64,000 nucleotides of DNA from Acididesulfobacillus acetoxydans (lineage in GTDB: Bacteria; Bacillota; Desulfitobacteriia; Desulfitobacteriales; Desulfitobacteriaceae), in the NCBI RefSeq assembly GCF_900016645.1, contig NZ_CDGJ01000134.1; one strand, given 5' to 3'. Positions 51,690 through 60,631 of this stretch are shown piece by piece. A model generated the notes under the pieces. It did not search any database, was not told the origin of the DNA, and saw only the letters and a program-made list of their open reading frames with translations. Position numbers and translations under genes: made by a program. Within the stretch, counting starts at the first letter, position 1, and each line of letters opens with the position of its first letter.

Positions 51690-52093
51690 AGCGACAGGAC
51701 CGTTAACCGATCTTTGCTGCCCTTGCCACTACCCACCCGGATCATCATGTTCTTGGAATCAAGGTCTGCGATACGGAGATTCAGGGTTTCAGAAATACGT
51801 AGGCCCGAAGAGTAGGTGGTCAAGAGAATAACCCGGTGCTTCGGATTAGCCACGCGATCAAGGATAGAGAGAATCTCGGCCTTAGACAGAACAGAGGGAA
51901 GCTTTTTAGGTTTTTTGGGCCGCACGATGACGTCGTCCGACCCGCCATAGTGGAGGACCTTGTTGAAAAAGAGTTTAAAAGCGTTGCAGGAGATGTTAAT
52001 ATTACTGTAGCTAAGACTGGTGCGGACATGGAGGTACGCTTCGAACACCGTCAAACGCAAGGGACTTTCATTCCCTCCATCCCCCCGCTGCAA
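51690..52093 (-). pseudogene. Tyrosine recombinase/integrase remnant
   Basis: The minus strand encodes a piece of a XerC/D-like integrase: LSYSNINISCNAFKLFFNKVLHY (core-binding domain), VLSKAEILSILDRVANPKHRVILLTTYSSGLRISETLNL (with catalytic Arg) and GSGKGSKDRLTVLS (catalytic Lys). The later catalytic residues (HxLR, His, Tyr) are missing, because the frame runs into the antisense of the acyl-CoA ligase 3' end. It is therefore truncated at its C-terminus and nonfunctional. Confidence 0.75.
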
Positions 52094-52396
52094 AAAGCTA
52101 TGTTTGCGTTTCCCTGCGGCCCATAATCTGACCGGGTTATAAAGGCTAGGATGTTCGTAACGTCCCAGCCCTTATTCTTATGGCCTTTGACTGGTTTGAT
52201 AATAGTGATATCTGCGGTGCCGAATTCAACTAATCAAAGGGGTACACATTCCCGTAGTGTTACTCCCTTAAAAAAACTCCGGGTCTTGAAGGAAATCAGA
52301 AAGAGTATGTCAAATACTATTGGGGGAGGGCCACAGTAAAAGGAGAGGCCAGCAAGATGACTCCTATCTCCGGATGGAAGGAGAGGATGGGCAACC

Positions 52397-54784
52397 TTGT
52401 TGAGAAAAGTGTCCTTGAGGCGGTCGGCATATTACCTGGCAAGCGCTGTTTTTCTCATGGTCTCCATGATATATCTGGGCGCGATGATTGATCAGGCTTA
52501 CATAGGGCTGGAACTCGCACATGTCAACGGGAAATGGATCGTGGCAGCCAGCGACCCGAACGGTGCAGCGTACAAGGCCGGAGTGCGCGTGGGGGACCGG
52601 ATCTTAGAAATCAATCATAAGGATCCGGGTGCGTACGACGACGTTCGGAAATGGAACGAAGCTGAAGGATCCGCAACACTCAAGATCCGGGAGCCGGGGC
52701 AGTCTGGGTATAGGGTGGTCAAAGTACAACGAGGGACAGTAAGGCTGGAGTCTTTAAGTGAGATTTTCTTGATTATTCTGGGATATCTTTTTGCAAATCT
52801 GGGACTACTCACCTGGATAAGACGCCCCCTTTGGAGCCCGGCCCGGCTTTTCTTTTGGCTAAACTGGTGTATCGGTTTGGCGCTCGTCTTGGCCCCCGTC
52901 TCAGGTCGCGGTTTGATCTTGGCCAGGGAGTTGGAGTATGTCACTCTGTCTTTTGTTCCGGTACTTCTCACCAAGTTTTTCTCTGTTTTTCCGGTCGAAA
53001 GGAAAACCAGAATTAGCGAGTACGGGGTCCGGGTCCTCATCAGTGCTTTCATAGCTATCGTGGGCCTGACCGTCCTCCAGTCGGCCGGTGTGCTCGATGC
53101 CGCCGCTTGGCTGACGAAATTCGTGCTTGCCACCGTGGTAGTGGGGATTCTTATCTCGCTTTGGAACTTAGGGGTGCTCATTCGGTCAGAGGGCCGTCAA
53201 TCGGAAAAAAACCAGGCCGGTATCATGCTTTTGGGCACAGTCATGGGGTTTCTGCCTTTTGTTTTGTTGACGGCACTGCCTTTGATTTTCAATTCGCAAC
53301 CTGTAGAAAACACAGAACTGAGCTATCTCTTTGTGGCCGCGGTTCCCATCACCTGGTCTTACGTGATCGTCAACCGGTATTTGCCGGATGGCCGGCGGCT
53401 TTTGAGAAGAGTATGCTCCTTCTTCTTGGCGGCGGCAATTGCAAGTTCTGCGCTCACTTGCCTCATCTTCTTTACCGGAATATTAAAGGCTTTAGACCTC
53501 GAAGCGTTTCTCGCGGTGTTTTCGCTGACCACGCTGACGAGCCTGGGTTTCGAGGGACTTCGCTTGATGATAACCAGGCTTTTCGAAAGACTTGGTTTTT
53601 TGACTGTGGAGCAGGACTTAGACCAAAGAGTTTGTCAGTTAAACGAACGCTTGGCTTCACTGCAGGAAGAAGACCTAATCTTGGAAGAGCTGGCAACGAG
53701 CCTCGGGGTTGAGGGGGTCTTGTTGATCGTTCAGAATACGAACGGAGGCTCCATAAAAAAGGCCGTGGGAAGGTTCTTGGCAAAGCCTGATGAACAGACG
53801 AGGCTGGAGAGATATTTCCAAGCGGATCAAGGGGCTAACTCCGGCGCAGCAAGACTTCCCGAGGATTGGCCGGCTGAGATCTGTATTCGGCTAGCCGGCA
53901 AGGATTCTCTCGCCGGGGTGTTTCTCGGTCACCGTTACTCTCGCATCAAGTTTCGAGGCCAGGAGCTGCCGCTCATAACGATGATCTGCGGTCAAGCGGC
54001 GCAACACCTTGTAACCGCACAGGTTATCCGGGAACTGTCGCAAGACATCCGGAACATGGCGCAAAGATCTCAAGTTTACCAACGTAAAGTTCGGAGACTG
54101 CAAGGAATAACGGGCTCTCTGTTCAAAAACATCGAGCAAGAGAGGAAAGCCATGGCTCGTGACCTGCACGATGGTCCCTTGCAGTCAGCGCTGGATCTGT
54201 CCCGGTGGCTGGATGAATTGGCTGATAACTTTGCAAACGCCAAAGACCTTGGTGTCCGCAAGGCAATGGCTCACCTGCGGGAGGTCAGCCGCAACTTGAA
54301 CTTTGAACTGCGCGCGCTCTGTTCTGACCTGCGGCCGCCATCATTGACGGATTTGGGACTACTTTATTCCGTCCGGATCCTGTGCGAAGAGAAAATGGAA
54401 AGTGATTCATTTGCACTTTCCTTGGCCAGCGTAGGGATTAGCGAAGGAACACGTCTTAAGGAGGAGGTGGAATTAGTCGCGTATCGCTTTTTTCAGGAAG
54501 GGATAACGAATGCCATGAGGCACACTAGTTCGGGTGAAATAAACTTAAGAATTGAGCTGAAGGAATCTGTGCTTGAATTGGTCGTTGAGGATTCCGGTAA
54601 GGGCTTTGATCTTGGCAGAATAGATGACTTGCCACTGACAAATGAGCATTTGGGTCTGGTTAGTATGAAAGAACGGATCGAAGGCTTGGGCGGTACGCTG
54701 CACATTTACTCAATGCCCCTTCAAGGCACTGTGCTAAAAGCTTCTATTCCAACAAGCGGGAGGGAGAGAAAAAGTGCGGTCTGA
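52397..54784 (+). CDS. ComP-like sensor histidine kinase with an N-terminal PDZ domain
   Basis: Encodes 795 residues from TTG 52397 behind GGAGAGGATGG. One transmembrane helix precedes an extracytoplasmic PDZ-like region (residues ~40-110, SDPNGAAYKAGVRVGDRILEINH). Then come roughly seven to eight more helices, a GAF-like cytoplasmic part and a HisKA_3/HATPase kinase of the LuxR-partner class: KAMARDLHDGPLQSALDLSRWLDE (phosphorylated His), LRPPSLTDLGL, RFFQEGITNAMRHT and DSGKGFDLG. The layout matches ComP, which senses a peptide pheromone in Bacillus, but no comX/comQ genes are present. The response regulator gene overlaps its end. Confidence 0.92.
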   Translation: MLRKVSLRRSAYYLASAVFLMVSMIYLGAMIDQAYIGLELAHVNGKWIVAASDPNGAAYKAGVRVGDRILEINHKDPGAYDDVRKWNEAEGSATLKIREPGQSGYRVVKVQRGTVRLESLSEIFLIILGYLFANLGLLTWIRRPLWSPARLFFWLNWCIGLALVLAPVSGRGLILARELEYVTLSFVPVLLTKFFSVFPVERKTRISEYGVRVLISAFIAIVGLTVLQSAGVLDAAAWLTKFVLATVVVGILISLWNLGVLIRSEGRQSEKNQAGIMLLGTVMGFLPFVLLTALPLIFNSQPVENTELSYLFVAAVPITWSYVIVNRYLPDGRRLLRRVCSFFLAAAIASSALTCLIFFTGILKALDLEAFLAVFSLTTLTSLGFEGLRLMITRLFERLGFLTVEQDLDQRVCQLNERLASLQEEDLILEELATSLGVEGVLLIVQNTNGGSIKKAVGRFLAKPDEQTRLERYFQADQGANSGAARLPEDWPAEICIRLAGKDSLAGVFLGHRYSRIKFRGQELPLITMICGQAAQHLVTAQVIRELSQDIRNMAQRSQVYQRKVRRLQGITGSLFKNIEQERKAMARDLHDGPLQSALDLSRWLDELADNFANAKDLGVRKAMAHLREVSRNLNFELRALCSDLRPPSLTDLGLLYSVRILCEEKMESDSFALSLASVGISEGTRLKEEVELVAYRFFQEGITNAMRHTSSGEINLRIELKESVLELVVEDSGKGFDLGRIDDLPLTNEHLGLVSMKERIEGLGGTLHIYSMPLQGTVLKASIPTSGRERKSAV

Positions 54785-55484
54785 TCAAGAAAAACCGGAT
54801 AAGACAAAAATATTACTGGTTGATGACCATACCCTTTTCGCGGAAGGGACAGCGGACTTGCTATCGGCGGAAACCGCTCTGGAAGTCGTAGGAATCGCGC
54901 ACGATGGCAGGGAATGTCTGGCTTTCTTGAAGTCAGAGACACCGGATGTCATCATGCTTGATATTGCTTTGCCGGACTGCCTGGGCATCGGTCTGATCGA
55001 TCGGATTAAAGCAAGGCAGCCGTCTGTGAAGATTATTATGCTTACGGGTCTTAACCCCGGAGACTATCTGAGAGAGGCGTTGCGGAAAGGCGTGCATGGC
55101 TTCCTCACGAAGGAATGTAATAAAAGGGAGCTGATCGAGGCCATATTCTCTGTGAAACATGGGCAAGACTACTTTTCCAAAGGGGTGGTACCTTTTCTCA
55201 GGCCGGCTTGTTCAGGCTATGGTGAGCAGGCGCGGACTTCGGCTGCACAGTCGGACGGCGTGGCCAAGCTGTTGTCCGACAGGGAAGAGGAAGTCATGGA
55301 TCTTATGGCAAGAGGCTTGAGTGACCGGGAAATTTCCTCAGCCTTGGGCATTACAATCCGGACTGTAAAATATCACACCGGTAACATTCGTTCTAAACTC
55401 GGTGTAAAATCTCGCTCAAAGGCGATAGCTGTTTGGAGTAATGGGGGGAACAGGGCTTATGAAGGAATGGATATACAGCCGTGA
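54774..55484 (+). CDS. ComA/NarL-type response regulator
   Basis: Encodes 236 residues. Receiver: ILLVDDHTLFAEGTADLL, phospho-Asp in VIMLDIALPD, ending in TKECNKRELIEAI. A LuxR-type HTH (LSDREEEVMDLMARGLSDREISSALGITIRTVKYHTGNIRSKLGV) is at the C-terminus. GTG 54774 lies within the end of the kinase gene (11-bp overlap), preceded by GGGAGGGAG. The pair is followed by a good terminator. Target genes are unknown. Confidence 0.94.
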   Translation: MRSDQEKPDKTKILLVDDHTLFAEGTADLLSAETALEVVGIAHDGRECLAFLKSETPDVIMLDIALPDCLGIGLIDRIKARQPSVKIIMLTGLNPGDYLREALRKGVHGFLTKECNKRELIEAIFSVKHGQDYFSKGVVPFLRPACSGYGEQARTSAAQSDGVAKLLSDREEEVMDLMARGLSDREISSALGITIRTVKYHTGNIRSKLGVKSRSKAIAVWSNGGNRAYEGMDIQP

Positions 55485-55487
55485 TGC

Positions 55488-55522
55488 CCCAGTCCTGTAC
55501 TTAGGTGCTGGGATTTTTTTTT
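55488..55522 (+). terminator. Intrinsic terminator of the ComP/ComA-like operon
   Basis: CCCAG...CTGGG (with inner CCT/AGG) hairpin at 55488-55512 followed by nine T residues. Confidence 0.85.
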
Positions 55523-55856
55523 TAAACACCTGTACTTAAGTACGTTGTGGGGGGTTGTCGCGGGTGGTTATAATGTGACTGGGTTCTACTATAAAGACGA
55601 TGGATTCCATGGAGAAAGACGTGTTCAGTCAACCATCCTAACACAGGGGGGAAGCCAGGAGCTTCCGCGCGAAGCATTCGGTGATTCTGCTTCAGCATAG
55701 ATTAGGGTTTTACGGGGTGTGATTTAATGGCGCGGTCGGCTTTCCAAGCGTAGGGCCATTTCAGGTGTCTAGGAGAAGACTAAGACCTTGTCTCTCATAT
55801 GATATTTTTGCCCGAGTTCGGATTCCTGACTCGCATGGGGAGGAGGGTATTAAGAT
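55523..55856. other. Spacer without a convincing gene
   Basis: About 330 bp after the terminator contain no frame with a ribosome site or recognisable product. An alternating GC/AT composition and TATAAT-like elements occur (55570-55575), so it may hold the start of a decayed gene. Confidence 0.4.
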
Positions 55857-56108
55857 GTGACCTACTGGAACGAGCGTGCAACCCCCTACTTTAAGGTGGC
55901 TTTTGGTTGTGTCTTGTGACCCATCGGTGTGTTTCTGACAGCTAAGTTGAGAGACTTCTTATGGGCGTCATCATCCAGCATGACTATTGATACTCAAAGA
56001 GTGCTGTTCACGGTCATGTGGGAAGGTTTCTCTGCTTTAATGGGCCTTTTACTATTTCACTATTTGGACAAATTGTCAATGATAGAGGTCAGAAGGATTA
56101 ACCGGTAA
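55857..56108 (+). pseudogene. Partial duplicate of the CPBP protease N-terminus
   Basis: A GTG at 55857 behind GGGGAGGAGGG begins a frame that aligns over ~80 codons with the N-terminus of the complete CPBP protein just downstream: TPYFKVAFGCVL against KPYLRVLIGCVL, GVFLTAKLRDFL against CVFLVAKLGDFL, and EGFSALMGLLLFHYLDKL against EGSFAALALLLFRYLEKR. The frame contains one TGA (55917-55919) where the downstream protein has Trp and ends at TAA 56106-56108, before the active-site region. It is thus a truncated gene duplicate. Confidence 0.8.
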
Positions 56109-56126
56109 CACCTGGGAGGGCTTGGC

Positions 56127-56990
56127 ATGATACGCTGGAAAGAGTGGGGTAAACCTTATCTCAGGGTACTCATAGGTTGTGTTCTGTGGTTTGCGTGTGT
56201 CTTTTTGGTAGCAAAGCTGGGAGATTTTCTTGTTACACTCTCGTCAAACGTAAGAGTGATAAATGGCTTGAAAATGGCTTCTGGGGCTATCCTCGAGGGA
56301 TCTTTTGCGGCTCTGGCGCTTTTGCTATTTCGCTATTTGGAGAAGCGACCACTAAGGAATTTTGGTTTAAAGTTTTCAAAAGAAGCAAGACGGATTACAG
56401 TGTACAGTTCAGTAATTTTGGTAGTTTCATTTATTGTCTTCATCGTACTGACTCAGGATGCTTCCTTGGGTCGCTGGCATATTCTCTATGTATACCAGTT
56501 AAGCCTGCTCCCCGTTTCTAAAATGTTGATCTATACGGGCGTCATGCCGGGTGTTGGTGAAGAGTTCTTCTTCCGTGGATACGTTTTTCGTTCTCTGAGA
56601 GACCACAATATTGTGGTAGCTTACGCATTTTCAGCACTGTTTTTTTCCTTAGCACACTTCATGTTCAACCCATTTGGGTTAATCTACTTTGCCTCTTTGC
56701 TGCTCCTTGGGTTTATGCTTTCAGTTCTTTTCGATGAGACCGGCTCACTGTGGCCTGGAGTTGTTATTCATGGGCTTATAAATTTCATTGCGTCCCTACT
56801 TGAAGCTAATTCGATGGGTGTCTCGGTTTTTTACCTAGAGATTTTAACTACCGTTCACGAATGGGTGAACCTCCTACGGCTCAGCTACATTGGAATGAGC
56901 CTTGAAATTATTGCCCTGATAATCATAAGAGCCTGGCTAAAGAAGAGGGCGGTTTTGACGGCTACAAGTGGCGATCGCCGGGGCCCCTAA
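56127..56990 (+). CDS. CPBP family intramembrane metalloprotease
   Basis: Encodes 287 residues with about eight hydrophobic helices. The CPBP (Rce1/Abi) active site is GVGEEFFFRGYVF (the EE and R), with FSLAHFMFNPFG and PGVVIHGLINF supplying the second and third conserved segments. Such proteins may cleave membrane-attached proteins or confer bacteriocin self-immunity. ATG 56127 follows GGGAGGGC. A truncated copy lies 18 bp upstream. Confidence 0.9.
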   Translation: MIRWKEWGKPYLRVLIGCVLWFACVFLVAKLGDFLVTLSSNVRVINGLKMASGAILEGSFAALALLLFRYLEKRPLRNFGLKFSKEARRITVYSSVILVVSFIVFIVLTQDASLGRWHILYVYQLSLLPVSKMLIYTGVMPGVGEEFFFRGYVFRSLRDHNIVVAYAFSALFFSLAHFMFNPFGLIYFASLLLLGFMLSVLFDETGSLWPGVVIHGLINFIASLLEANSMGVSVFYLEILTTVHEWVNLLRLSYIGMSLEIIALIIIRAWLKKRAVLTATSGDRRGP

Positions 56991-57397
56991 GTTAGAAACT
57001 TTGAACATTTTGGAATTCCATCGGGTACCAGTACGTAAGAGAGCTTTTTGAGGAATCTTTTTAAATAATCAAATCAGTCCCTTGAAGAGGTCGGTTAATT
57101 GACGATAAAAACGAGGTGACTTGTAGGTTATTATTGCGAGGACCTATATCATGATGGCAAGTAATGGTATGGCATTTCATAAAGATTCGATCTTTCATCC
57201 TGGGAAGGAGTGTGGCTAAGGTCCGAGAAGGTCTACTAAGTACTTTTGTGGCTTAAATTTTGTGGCGGTCCTTCTCGTCAGCGGCGTAATTACGTGCGGA
57301 TTCCCGACACTTTTTTGATCCATCGGGAATAAGCCGCGGAAACTGCTGAAAGGCCACTAAGGCGACCCAAGCAATTATGGCAAGGAGGGGGGATACG
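56991..57397. other. Spacer without recognisable gene
   Basis: About 400 AT-richer bp between the protease and the NfeD gene. Only short antisense frames occur, with no supporting ribosome site. Nothing further was recognised. Confidence 0.45.
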
Positions 57398-57808
57398 ATG
57401 ATAAATATAGTGTGGTTGGGTATTGTTGCATTTTCCATGATCCTTGAATTTTTCACTCGCACATTCTTCACTTTATGGTTTGGGCTAGGGGCGATCGTTG
57501 CCTTTGTGCTTTCACTTTTGGGTGTACCCCTCCCCGTTCAGATCGTCACATTTCTGGTGATTTCCCTGGTCCTCCTGGGAGTGTTTCGTCAATACGCTGT
57601 TAAATCGTACAAATACAAGACAAATATTCATGAACTGATCGGACAGGAGGCGATTATATGCGGTGAGAATGCCAACGGAAGTCTTCTCAGGCTGAATGGC
57701 ATCGAATGGACAGCCGAAACCGAAGATGGCAAGGCCTTGAATATTGGAGACCGGGTCTTGGTCAGGGGTATCCGAGGGATAAAGCTGTTAGTCAAAACGA
57801 AGAGTTAG
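57398..57808 (+). CDS. NfeD-like membrane protein
   Basis: Encodes 136 residues from ATG 57398 after AAGGAGGGGGG. Three hydrophobic helices (residues 3-70) precede a small OB-fold domain (IGQEAIICGENANGSLLRLNG...DRVLVRGIRGIKLLV). NfeD proteins pair with SPFH/stomatin-like proteins in membrane microdomains, and the slipin gene follows 17 bp later. Together they may shape membrane domains or respond to envelope stress. Confidence 0.9.
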   Translation: MINIVWLGIVAFSMILEFFTRTFFTLWFGLGAIVAFVLSLLGVPLPVQIVTFLVISLVLLGVFRQYAVKSYKYKTNIHELIGQEAIICGENANGSLLRLNGIEWTAETEDGKALNIGDRVLVRGIRGIKLLVKTKS

Positions 57809-57825
57809 CAGGGGGATTGATTTAA

Positions 57826-58719
57826 ATGTATTTTACAATTATTGTAGTGGTTTTGATCTTAGCCGTACTGGCGGTTATCATTAAGAACATTCAAATTGTG
57901 CCTCAAGGGTATGCCTACGTTGTTGAGCGTCTCGGGGCTTACAAAGAAACCTGGGATGTTGGATTACATATCAAGATGCCTTTCCTGGAGCGGATTGTTC
58001 GTAAGGTCTCCATCAAGGAACAAGTCATTGAGTTTGAGCCCCAAGCGGTCATTACCAAGGACAACGTACTGATCAAAATTGATACCGTGATGTACTATAT
58101 GATTACGGACACTAAGGATTATGCCTACGGGGTGGAAAAACCAATCATGGCCATCGAGAAAATGACGGAAACAACCTTGCGGAGCATTGTGGGTGACATG
58201 GAATTTGATCATATTCTCACGCTAAGAGAACAAATCAATACCCGACTTCGCGAGACCGTTGATATGGCGAGTAATAATTGGGGCATTAAGTTGGTGAGAG
58301 CGGAGATCCGGAACGTGATTGCTCCGGACGAAATTCGCAATGCCCTAGAGAAGCAGATGCAGGCTGAGAGGCAGAAACGGGCGACCATTCTTACGGCAGA
58401 AGCAACCAAACAAGCGGCGATCCTCACGGCGGAGGGGAACAAACAGGCCGTCATTCTGAATGCAGAAGCCGAGCGGGATGCCCAAATTCTTAGAGCCGAG
58501 GCTGTAAAGCAGTCCAGAATTATTGAAGCACAAGGGCAGGCTGAAGCCATAGCTAAAATTCAGGAAGCTGCGAGCAATGGTTCCAAGGAGTTTCTGGCCA
58601 TCCGGGGACTTGAGGCCCTGGAACGAGCGGCTAATGGGCAAGCTACGAAAGTCATTATTCCAGCCGAAATGCAGAACATTGCGGCTATCTCAGCGACGCT
58701 CAAGGAGATTGTGTCTTAG
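57826..58719 (+). CDS. SPFH/band 7 protein (slipin/stomatin-like)
   Basis: Encodes 297 residues. An N-terminal membrane helix (FTIIVVVLILAVLAVIIKNI) is followed by the SPFH domain (about 22-190; GYAYVVERLGAYKETWDVGLHIKMPF). The C-terminal part (about 185-235) is an alanine-rich coiled-coil of five 11-residue repeats of the pattern (A/V)IL.AE..KQA. The length fits bacterial slipins. It is cotranscribed with NfeD. It likely builds oligomeric membrane domains. Confidence 0.93.
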   Translation: MYFTIIVVVLILAVLAVIIKNIQIVPQGYAYVVERLGAYKETWDVGLHIKMPFLERIVRKVSIKEQVIEFEPQAVITKDNVLIKIDTVMYYMITDTKDYAYGVEKPIMAIEKMTETTLRSIVGDMEFDHILTLREQINTRLRETVDMASNNWGIKLVRAEIRNVIAPDEIRNALEKQMQAERQKRATILTAEATKQAAILTAEGNKQAVILNAEAERDAQILRAEAVKQSRIIEAQGQAEAIAKIQEAASNGSKEFLAIRGLEALERAANGQATKVIIPAEMQNIAAISATLKEIVS

Positions 58720-58850
58720 CTTCCTCTGCCCATCCCGGCGGGCGTTGCAGGAGAACCTATCAAGTTACCAATGTCTGCATGAAGGGTATGCCGTCAAGGT
58801 ACATATAGGTAATTCAGCCGGTGAACGCAGGTAGGGGAAGGCAGGATCGT

Positions 58851-58903
58851 GTTCCCTGTTAAAGAAGGACTCCCATTGAGGGAGTCCTCCTCTAACAGGG
58901 AAC
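58851..58903. terminator. Long hairpin between convergent genes
   Basis: GTTCCCTGTTA (58851-58861) pairs with TAACAGGGAAC (58893-58903); inside, GGACTCC pairs with GGAGTCC. It separates the slipin gene (plus) from rubrerythrin (minus) and probably terminates both. Confidence 0.8.
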
Positions 58904-58949
58904 CTGCGGAAAATTAAAAGCGACGGACAGAGGGGAAGTCCTGCTCTTC

Positions 58950-59483
58950 CTAGTAATTTGCCGGCAGGATCTCGTAGAAGGCTTGCGGGTGGCTGCAGAC
59001 GGGGCAAACGTCGGGAGCTTCCGGGCCTTCATGGATGTGGCCGCAGTTGCGGCAGCGCCAATAGACTTTTTCCGGTTTGGCAAAGACTTTCTTTTCCTGA
59101 ACATTGGCCAAGAGCCGGCGATAGCGTTCCTCATGGCTTTTTTCAATCCGGGCCACTTCTTCGAAGAGTTGGGCGATGTCCTCGAAACCCTCGGCGCGGG
59201 CCTCTTTCGCCATCGTCGGGTACATGTTCGTCCACTCATAGTGTTCACCGCCGGCAGCCGCCTCAAGGTTGGAGGCGGTGTCGCCGATGCCGTTCAAAAG
59301 CTTGAACCAAATTTTGGCATGCTCTTTTTCGTTGTCAGCCGTCTCCAAAAAAAGGGCAGCCAGCTGCTCATATCCTTCTTTCTTCGCGTGAGACGCGAAA
59401 TAAGTGTATTTGTTGCGGGCTTGGGATTCCCCGGCAAAGGCCGCCAACAAATTTTGCTCGGTCTTACTCCCTTTCAAAGCCAT
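58950..59483 (-). CDS. rbr: Rubrerythrin
   Basis: Encodes 177 residues. The diiron ferritin-like domain has the E-x-x-H motifs (NLLAAFAGESQARNKY, ADNEKEHAKIW, and the later ARIEKSHEERY), and the C-terminal rubredoxin site is C-RNCGHIHEG...CPVCSHPQ. Rubrerythrin reduces hydrogen peroxide in anaerobes using reduced rubredoxin. GAGGAGG precedes the ATG at 59483. It is convergent with the slipin gene and 228 bp after the superoxide reductase gene. Confidence 0.96.
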   Translation of the reverse strand: MALKGSKTEQNLLAAFAGESQARNKYTYFASHAKKEGYEQLAALFLETADNEKEHAKIWFKLLNGIGDTASNLEAAAGGEHYEWTNMYPTMAKEARAEGFEDIAQLFEEVARIEKSHEERYRRLLANVQEKKVFAKPEKVYWRCRNCGHIHEGPEAPDVCPVCSHPQAFYEILPANY

Positions 59484-59614
59484 TTGGTATTCCTCCTCGA
59501 AAGTTTTCTCTTCTCCGGATTACGCATCTTCCCAGTCTAACTCCGTGGCGGGAGCCGCTAGAGGATGACTGCTGCGGCAGAGTATGGGGGCAGCGCGTTC
59601 AAAGCGCTGGGGGT

Positions 59615-59684
59615 CTGAATCTCCCCATGACTAAAGCCGGCTAAAACCGGCTAAAGCCAGGGGCACGCGGCTAAGCCTCTTGGT
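59615..59684 (-). repeat. Dispersed repeat, family B, copy 2
   Basis: Reverse complement of the copy at 2495-2555, with one additional CTTTAGCC-type internal unit (~10 bp). It sits between rubrerythrin and superoxide reductase. Confidence 0.7.
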
Positions 59685-59710
59685 CAAGGAGCCCGTCAGT
59701 TGTCAAAAAG

Positions 59711-60091
59711 CTACCGGTCTTTCCAGAGACCGTGGAGGTTGCAATAGGCCCGTACTTCGAGAACAGAGGCCGCTTCGACTGCAAAGACCGCCTCCGGGCT
59801 TTGCCCGGGGGTTAATTCGGCGCGTAACACTTGATTCGCAGTAAAAACCTCAATGAAGCGGATGAAGTGTTTTTCCTCCATCGGATGGGGAACCGATCCC
59901 ACCTTAACCAAAAGTCCTGCGTCCGTCTGTTCGACCACCGGAATGTGCTTCTCCTTAGCTCCCTCCTGCGCCAGAGCGTCGAGCTTGACCATGGGTTGGT
60001 GACAGCAGACCAGGGCGGGAGCCCCAGGATTGACCACCTCAATCACATTGCCGCAGACGTTGCACTTGTAGAGTTCCCTAACCTTTGTCAT
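59711..60091 (-). CDS. Superoxide reductase (desulfoferrodoxin)
   Basis: Encodes 126 residues of the two-iron class. The N-terminal desulforedoxin-type site has four cysteines (YKCNVCGNVIEV...LVCCHQPM), and the catalytic site ligands include HIPVV, PHPMEEKHFIRFIEV and CNLHGLW. It reduces superoxide to hydrogen peroxide, which rubrerythrin then removes. A strong GAGAAAGAGGTG ribosome site precedes the ATG at 60091. It lies on the same strand as rubrerythrin, forming an oxygen-defence pair. Confidence 0.94.
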   Translation of the reverse strand: MTKVRELYKCNVCGNVIEVVNPGAPALVCCHQPMVKLDALAQEGAKEKHIPVVEQTDAGLLVKVGSVPHPMEEKHFIRFIEVFTANQVLRAELTPGQSPEAVFAVEAASVLEVRAYCNLHGLWKDR

Positions 60092-60179
60092 ACATCAGCA
60101 CCTCTTTCTCCTCATAATGTCCCGCTCTTACCTGTAATGATTACTAAGTAGTTACGGTTCTACATGTTATATTCTACGG

Positions 60180-60620
60180 AAAGTCGCGTTTTCCTCCTGC
60201 GACAGCGCCAAAGAAAAAATTATTTTCCAAGATGAATACCCGCCCGATCTTGTTGTCCAGATAATCCTGTAAAATCAAACGAACGGCTTTGCTTAGGTAG
60301 TCGCGGGTAGTCGCGCATGAAGTTTTCCCGGTTGTAGGCAATGGATGCCAATCTATGAGTCTCCCCCTTAATACTCTGCAAATCTCTGATAGATTGCAGC
60401 CGTGCGCGTTCCCCGGCTTTGTACACAAACTCCGCTTCCAAGAAGCGGGCGTGGTGGAGGGGGTTTAGGTGTACTTCACAGTACGCGATAGGACGTTGTG
60501 CAATGCGCTTTGGTGCACGGATGTTAATCGTTAAACCGGGATGTTCTTTCGTGAACAGATTGGATATTGGCACCTGAAAATAGCCATCGTAAGCAGTGAC
60601 CGCATTGGTCAAACAAAGAA
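60180..60620 (-). pseudogene. IS605 TnpB remnant with a 10-bp duplication
   Basis: The minus strand carries the middle of a TnpB (RNA-guided nuclease family) in two frames: RIAQRPIAYCEVH and HARFLEAEFVYKAGERARLQSIRDLQSIKG, then HRLASIAYNRENFMRDY, continued in another frame as LSKAVRLILQDYLDNKIGRVFILENN. The shift is explained by a perfect 10-bp tandem duplication (GGTAGTCGCG at 60296-60305 and 60306-60315). The RuvC/zinc-finger C-terminus and the N-terminus are absent. It follows the intact tnpA on the same strand, the classical tnpA-tnpB order. Confidence 0.7.
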
Positions 60621-60631
60621 GTTGAGAATAG

